Source: Sphingobacteriales bacterium
Lineage (GTDB): Bacteria; Bacteroidota; Bacteroidia; Chitinophagales; Chitinophagaceae
Direction: 5' to 3'
Assembly: GCA_024640385.1 (NCBI GenBank)
Contig: JAHEFC010000093.1
Span: 1 to 10,183, forward strand
DNA length: 10,183 nucleotides
The stretch's first letter is position 1. Each line of letters begins with the position of its first letter. The notes beneath the pieces are model-generated. The model worked only from the letters and a program-made list of their open reading frames with translations, did not search any database and was not told the origin of the DNA. Of the stretch, positions 6,205 through 10,183 are shown piece after piece. A program made the position numbers and the translations under genes.

Positions 6205-8023
6205 ATCCTAATTTTAATGCAAGCTCATCAAGCTGTTTCTGATCGATCGTAGACGGTGCATCCAGCATTACATCACGGCCGCTGTTATTTTTTGGGAATG
6301 CGATGAAGTCGCGTATACTCTCTGATCCGCCGAGGATGGCGCAGAGCCTGTCGAACCCAAATGCTATACCTCCATGCGGAGGTGCACCGTATTCAAAGGC
6401 GCCTAATAAGAAGCCGAATTTGTGCAGCGCTTCTTCCTTGCTCATGCCTAAGGCGTCGAACATTTTTTCCTGCAACTCACGCTGGAAGATCCTGATGGAA
6501 CCGCCACCGATCTCATTACCATTCAACACCATGTCATAAGCATTCGCCTTGATCTGCGCGTAAGGATGTTTCAGGTATTCGGCAGCGTTAGTTATTACCG
6601 GGCTGTTCCCGATCATCACTTCAATATGGTCTGGTTTGGGAGAAGTGAAAGGGTGGTGACGTGCAACCCAACGGTTATCTTCTTCACTGTATTCAAATAG
6701 CGGGAAGTCCAGTACCCAGAGCAGTTTGAATTCATCATTCTTCCTGAAGCCAAGCCTTTCGCCCATTTCAAGCCTCAGTTCGCTGATGGCTTTCCGGGTT
6801 CTTTCTTCTGCTCCTGCCAGGATGAATACCATATCACCTTTGCCTGCGCCCGCGGCTTCTGCAACGGCACGCAGTTGATCTTCAGTATAAAATTTGTCTA
6901 CGCTGCTTTTTACAGTGCCGTCTGCATTATAACGAATGTAGACCAGCCCTTTCATGCCGATCTGCGGGCGTTTAACCCACTCTGTTAGTTCATCAACCTG
7001 TTTCCTGGTATATTCAGCAACACCGGGAACTGCAATGGCCACTACGGTTTCCGCATCGTTGAAAACTGAAAACTCTGAACCGGCAAGCAGCTCACCTTTG
7101 GCAACGATCTCGCCGCCAAGTGTGAATGCTGATTTGATATTCAGCACTTTCATGCCGAAGCGGATATCAGGTTTGTCGTTCCCGTAATTCCACATGGCTT
7201 CTTCCCAGGTCATGCGCTGAACGGCTTCAGTATAATCGACACCCTTTACGGCTTTGAAAATATGTTTGATCATGCCTTCAAACATATTCAGGATGTCTTC
7301 CTGCTTCACAAAACTCATTTCACAATCGATCTGGGTGAACTCTGGTTGCCTGTCGGCCCTGAGATCCTCGTCCCTGAAGCATTTCACCACCTGGTAATAC
7401 CTGTCGTATCCACTTACCATCAGTAATTGCTTAAAGGTTTGCGGGGATTGGGGAAGCGCATAGAACTGGCCCGGGTTCATCCTTGATGGTACAACAAAGT
7501 CGCGTGCACCTTCGGGAGTGGACTTGATCAGGAAAGGTGTTTCGATGTCCATGAAGTTGTTTTCATGGAGATAATTCCTTGCAGCACGATTGACCGCATA
7601 TCTTAGTTCAAGATTTTTCTTCACAGCATTTCTGCGAAGATCCAGGTAGCGGTATTTCATGCGGAGGTCGTCACCGCCATCTGTATCGTCCTGGATGGTG
7701 AAGGGAGGAACTGCTGATTTATTCAGTATTACGAATGAAGAAACGCCGATCTCGATCTCTCCCGTAGGAATATTCGCATTCTTATTGCTGCGTTCCAGCA
7801 CGGTGCCATTGATCTGTAACACAAATTCCCTGCCCAGGGGTTGGGCATCAAGCTGGCTATTGAGCGACTCTGAGAATACCAGCTGGGTGATCCCATAACG
7901 GTCACGGAGATCAACAAACGTGATAGCTCCGAATTTTCTTACCGTTTGAACCCAGCCGGCCAGTGAAATTTCTTTTCCTTTATCTGCGATCCTTAATTCT
8001 CCACAAGTATGGGTGCGATACAT
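6203..8023 (-). CDS. aspS: Aspartyl-tRNA synthetase
   Basis: A 606-residue class II bacterial-type aspartyl-tRNA synthetase that charges tRNA-Asp in the cytoplasm. In order: the N-terminal OB-fold anticodon domain ([22 protein letters not shown], residues 23-44); KYRYLDLRR (123-131); motif 1 region [20 protein letters not shown] (157-176); [15 protein letters not shown] (191-205); motif 2 [18 protein letters not shown] (216-233); the bacterial insertion (GAD) domain, about 285-430; HHPFTSPK (456-463); motif 3 GIAFGFDRL (552-560); and [12 protein letters not shown] (575-586). Length is normal for the bacterial type and nothing is missing. Position 31, which often helps tell tRNA-Asp from tRNA-Asn (His in several relaxed enzymes, Leu in E. 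coli), is Phe, so specificity cannot be read. The start [10 protein letters not shown] is typical. It is last of three same-strand genes, after a 41-bp repeat-filled gap. Confidence 0.97.
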   Translation of the reverse strand: MYRTHTCGELRIADKGKEISLAGWVQTVRKFGAITFVDLRDRYGITQLVFSESLNSQLDAQPLGREFVLQINGTVLERSNKNANIPTGEIEIGVSSFVILNKSAVPPFTIQDDTDGGDDLRMKYRYLDLRRNAVKKNLELRYAVNRAARNYLHENNFMDIETPFLIKSTPEGARDFVVPSRMNPGQFYALPQSPQTFKQLLMVSGYDRYYQVVKCFRDEDLRADRQPEFTQIDCEMSFVKQEDILNMFEGMIKHIFKAVKGVDYTEAVQRMTWEEAMWNYGNDKPDIRFGMKVLNIKSAFTLGGEIVAKGELLAGSEFSVFNDAETVVAIAVPGVAEYTRKQVDELTEWVKRPQIGMKGLVYIRYNADGTVKSSVDKFYTEDQLRAVAEAAGAGKGDMVFILAGAEERTRKAISELRLEMGERLGFRKNDEFKLLWVLDFPLFEYSEEDNRWVARHHPFTSPKPDHIEVMIGNSPVITNAAEYLKHPYAQIKANAYDMVLNGNEIGGGSIRIFQRELQEKMFDALGMSKEEALHKFGFLLGAFEYGAPPHGGIAFGFDRLCAILGGSESIRDFIAFPKNNSGRDVMLDAPSTIDQKQLDELALKLG

Positions 8024-8035
8024 AATTTATAATTC

Positions 8036-8062
8036 AAAAAGTCAAAAGTAAAAAGTCAAAAA
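8036..8062. repeat. Short AAAAGT(C/A) heptamer array
   Basis: Three consecutive heptamers AAAAGTC, AAAAGTA, AAAAGTC (8037-8057) and a fourth degenerate unit fill the gap between the membrane protein gene and aspS. AAAAAGTCAAAA appears twice, 14 bases apart (8036-8047 and 8050-8061). Read on the minus strand, the array gives TACTTTTG (8050-8043) and, running into its upstream flank, TATTTTTG (8064-8057), both exact matches to the Bacteroidota -7 box TAnnTTTG. Confidence 0.65.
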
Positions 8063-8064
8063 TA
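8043..8064 (-). promoter_or_regulatory. Candidate -7 boxes upstream of aspS
   Basis: On the minus strand TATTTTTG (8064-8057) and TACTTTTG (8050-8043) both match TAnnTTTG. They lie 20-41 bases upstream of the aspS ATG. I see no well-placed TTTG -33 element for either, and the second box arises from the heptamer repeat, so an independent aspS promoter is possible but weakly supported. Confidence 0.25.
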
Positions 8065-8502
8065 TTATTGTGATTCAAGTTCTTTTTCGAGGATCTCGTC
8101 AGTACGACGGAACATTTTTTCCTTGAAGCCTTTTTTCCTGGACAACACGAAATAGTAGTAGAACAACACAAGCAGTCCCATCACGAACGGGATCAGGGCA
8201 AATTGCCTCAATCCGTAAGGGCCGATGAGGTTTTCGTCCCAGCCGTAAAATTCGCCGATCATCCAGGTGCAGTTGGCTACGATCCAGAGTATGACTGCCA
8301 GGTTGTGCAGAAATTCTGACACGATATACCGGGTTTGCCAGGTGATCATGATCGCAACACCCATGGTGGGAATGATCATGAACAGGGCCATGTATTTGAA
8401 ATTCAGGGCCCAACAGGCATCCTTGATGAGCCAGAACAGGATATGCATGTTCTCAACCCTTCTAAACCTGGCCGGGATATAGTAAACTTTTTCGTGATCC
8501 AT
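8065..8502 (-). CDS. Small membrane protein, function unknown
   Basis: A 145-residue protein with three clear membrane helices and one weaker one. The weaker is near the start (MHILFWLIKDACWAL, 19-33); the clear ones are FKYMALFMIIPTMGVAIMITW (35-55), the NLAVILWIVANCTWMIGEF segment, and FALIPFVMGLLVLFYYYFVL. It ends in a long charged tail (KKGFKEKMFRRTDEILEKELESQ), probably cytoplasmic. The helices hold Trp and polar residues (WLIKD.CW, WIVANCTWMIGEFYGW), suggesting a conserved interior rather than a random hydrophobic frame. I do not recognise a named family. ATG 8502 is used, although Met19 just before the first helix is an alternative. It starts 36 bases after the macroglobulin stop and lies 41 bases before aspS, all on the same strand. 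Confidence 0.75.
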   Translation of the reverse strand: MDHEKVYYIPARFRRVENMHILFWLIKDACWALNFKYMALFMIIPTMGVAIMITWQTRYIVSEFLHNLAVILWIVANCTWMIGEFYGWDENLIGPYGLRQFALIPFVMGLLVLFYYYFVLSRKKGFKEKMFRRTDEILEKELESQ

Positions 8503-8519
8503 TGTTTGCTAAGAAGCCG

Positions 8520-8527
8520 CAAAAATA
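8520..8527 (-). promoter_or_regulatory. Candidate -7 box upstream of the small membrane protein gene
   Basis: On the minus strand TATTTTTG (8527-8520) exactly matches TAnnTTTG. It is just after the macroglobulin stop codon and 17 bases before the ATG at 8502, so a transcript from it would have a very short leader. No TTTG -33 element is seen at the expected distance, so support is weak. Confidence 0.25.
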
Positions 8528-8538
8528 CAGATTTAGCG

Positions 8539-10183
8539 CTATTCCCGGCCTTCCTGGCCTACTCCGATCCGACTTCCTTCAGAATGGGCATTAAATTCAG
8601 GGGCATACATGCTTTCAATGGTGGAAATACCTGCTGCAAAATCGCCGGAATGAGTTACGAACAGGGGATATTCAAACACCCAGGTTCCTTTTGGAAGCCA
8701 GGAGAAGAAGAAGTCTGTACTGGCATCCCGGGTAGCTTCATAGTAACCCAGGCCTCCCTGCCATTTGTAACTGCTGATCACATTGACTGGTTCGGTACCT
8801 GAAGCCCTGAGGTCTTTCAGGTGCATATATTCCATATCCCGGTCGGCCTTGAGCTGAATCCTGACTTTGATCTTATCACCCACTTTTAATTCTCCCCCTT
8901 CTTTTATGGGAACCAGTACCGGCCCTTTATCTGAATTTCTTTCGATGAAAAATGCCCTGCTGAGTTGAACCGGTGTGGCTGCGCTTTTCACCTTGTCCAT
9001 ATCTTCAAAATACTGCCAGTGCACGGCTCCCCAGCTGATGCCTGAGCCGGAGTTACCCTGCAGTTTTACTTTTACATCGCCCATGGATGGTTTAACAGCT
9101 ATACCCGGTATCACGTTTTTAAAATACCCCGTACCTGCTTCCTGTTTTTCAGAAGCGGAAACAATTTGCCTGTCGCCGATCTGAATTGCTGCATCGGGCG
9201 CATTGGACAACATATTCTTTCCTGTTCTTAAAAATGCATATACAGCATCTGCCGTGGCCTTGGTAGTTGACCAGTCCTGAACCCTTTTCTGATTCAGCAG
9301 CCAAAGTTTCATGTTTTCAATCGACGTTTCATCCGCTCTGATCTCTGAAAAAGCCTCAATCACCTGGGCCTGGGTTTCTATAGGTGACTGATACCAGTAA
9401 TAACCCATGCTGTTTGTTTTCCAGTACATGCCGAGGTCTTCAGTTGTAATGGAATTTTCTTTGAGTGATTTGATAATGGCACCGGCTGTAGACTTGTTAC
9501 CAGAACGGTTCATCACTAATGCGATCATTGCCTGGTTGATCAGGTTTCGGCCCACCCAGTATTGCTTGGCCTGGCCATAATAATAATCGTAAGCTTTTTT
9601 ACTGGAAGATGGAATAGCTTCTTTGAAAAAACTCCTCAAGTACAGGTACTGCACTTGCAGATTGCTGAGATTATTCTTCTTCAGGTCGGCTTTGTTTTTT
9701 ATCAACTGATCATAATCTTCTTTGATCTTTTGATCTGCATATGTCAATCCATTGTTGCGGATCTGTTCCATTTGGACAAGAGTATTCGCCGGGATCGCTT
9801 TCAGCTTTTCCAAACGTCCAATGCCTGTCAAAATGTATTGCGTGATGTACCTGTCGTCCCTGCCGCCTTTGAACCAGGGAAATGCTCCGTTCTCCAATTG
9901 CATCTCTGCCAGTTTGGACAGATTGGAAGAAAGTTCTTTTGACAGCCTGTTAATGTCAAACAGCAGGGCAATGTTGCGCCTCTGTTCTGATTCTGATTTG
10001 GCCTGCATGACCCAGGGGGTTTGTTCTAAGAGAATATTCCTGAGTTCCTGGTTCTTCATCAAATTGCTGAGGAATACGGCGGTATCAGAGGTTCTCCATT
10101 TTTCAAACATCTTCTGTATGGCAGGTGAACTGTTGGCAGTTAATGATGCCAGTGCGTTAGCGTAAAACCGGGAAAAATTCTGC
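8539..10183 (-). CDS. Alpha-2-macroglobulin family protein, C-terminal part (runs off right edge)
   Basis: The frame is open from the right edge for 547 codons to the TAG at 8541-8539. The internal Met at 10110 is not the start: upstream codons read QNFSRFYANALASLTANSSPAIQK, which matches the family sequence that follows the thioester. Bacterial alpha-2-macroglobulins are large envelope proteins thought to trap proteases. Visible parts are the helical thioester-domain toroid, including QLENGAFPWFKGGRDDRYITQYILTGIGRL, a later repeat with YYWYQSPIETQAQVIEAF and DWSTTKATADAVYAFLRTG, a beta-rich domain, and the C-terminal receptor-binding-like domain (MEYMHLKDLRASGTEPVN, YYEATRDASTDFFFSWLPKGTWVFEYPLFVTHSGDFAAGISTIESMYAPEF). 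The full protein is probably far longer. Signal peptide and bait region are outside the window. It is first of three same-strand genes. Confidence 0.92.
   Translation of the reverse strand, partial: QNFSRFYANALASLTANSSPAIQKMFEKWRTSDTAVFLSNLMKNQELRNILLEQTPWVMQAKSESEQRRNIALLFDINRLSKELSSNLSKLAEMQLENGAFPWFKGGRDDRYITQYILTGIGRLEKLKAIPANTLVQMEQIRNNGLTYADQKIKEDYDQLIKNKADLKKNNLSNLQVQYLYLRSFFKEAIPSSSKKAYDYYYGQAKQYWVGRNLINQAMIALVMNRSGNKSTAGAIIKSLKENSITTEDLGMYWKTNSMGYYWYQSPIETQAQVIEAFSEIRADETSIENMKLWLLNQKRVQDWSTTKATADAVYAFLRTGKNMLSNAPDAAIQIGDRQIVSASEKQEAGTGYFKNVIPGIAVKPSMGDVKVKLQGNSGSGISWGAVHWQYFEDMDKVKSAATPVQLSRAFFIERNSDKGPVLVPIKEGGELKVGDKIKVRIQLKADRDMEYMHLKDLRASGTEPVNVISSYKWQGGLGYYEATRDASTDFFFSWLPKGTWVFEYPLFVTHSGDFAAGISTIESMYAPEFNAHSEGSRIGVGQEGRE

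Noticed and set aside
8335..8802. Plus-strand 155-codon frame across the gap between the membrane protein and the macroglobulin
   Set aside because: It overlaps the coding ends of two minus-strand genes with much better protein features; its translation has no recognisable motif.
9562..9942. Plus-strand 126-codon hydrophobic frame inside the macroglobulin gene
   Set aside because: It is antisense to the thioester-domain helices; amphipathic helices on one strand often give hydrophobic frames on the other.
1..10183. CRISPR array, tRNA or rRNA genes, insertion sequences
   Set aside because: No regularly spaced repeats with unique spacers, no tRNA-like cloverleaf in any gap, no transposase-like protein and no terminal repeats were seen; most gaps are only 36-80 bases.

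Overview
The window looks like chromosomal DNA from a Bacteroidota member, most likely a Chitinophagaceae-type soil or sediment bacterium (lineage is inference). The supporting signs are: a secreted protein whose mature start resembles the Ig/PKD-like repeat units of large Bacteroidota surface proteins; a GH127-type glycosidase with extra C-terminal domains; a Tat-type TIM-barrel sugar isomerase; a bacterial AspRS with the FPKNNSGRD signature; start regions without strong Shine-Dalgarno sites; and several matches to the Bacteroidota -7 element TAnnTTTG.

Layout, left to right. Positions 1-278 (-) hold the N-terminus of a secreted repeat protein that runs off the left edge. Positions 279-607 are a divergent, AT-rich regulatory region with a 9-bp direct repeat, a 17-bp palindrome and one candidate promoter. 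Positions 608-2953 (+) encode an exported GH127-type beta-L-arabinofuranosidase. A strong hairpin at 2970-3003 separates it from the convergent pair at 3024-5378 (-): a Tat-type sugar phosphate isomerase/epimerase-like protein preceded by an 11-TM SNF-family sodium symporter. A 25-bp palindrome sits over the isomerase start codon. Positions 5428-6126 (+) encode a small exported protein made of two related halves. A long imperfect hairpin at 6131-6204 separates it from the leftward cluster aspS (6203-8023), a 145-aa four-helix membrane protein (8065-8502) and the C-terminal part of a bacterial alpha-2-macroglobulin (8539 to the right edge).

There is no SusC/SusD pair, regulator or mobile element in view, so the glycosidase is not in a visible polysaccharide utilisation locus. 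The glycosidase and the isomerase may both belong to sugar catabolism, but they are convergent and so not co-transcribed. The alpha-2-macroglobulin, membrane protein and aspS are closely spaced on one strand and could be partly co-transcribed, although TAnnTTTG boxes lie in both gaps. Most of the window is ordinary core or periplasmic gene content. The more unusual points are the two look-alike GA/CT-rich hairpins at convergent junctions, the palindrome over the isomerase start, the heptamer array in front of aspS, the duplicated secreted protein and the window edge falling inside the probable thioester motif of the macroglobulin. I saw no clear sign of a wholly new system.
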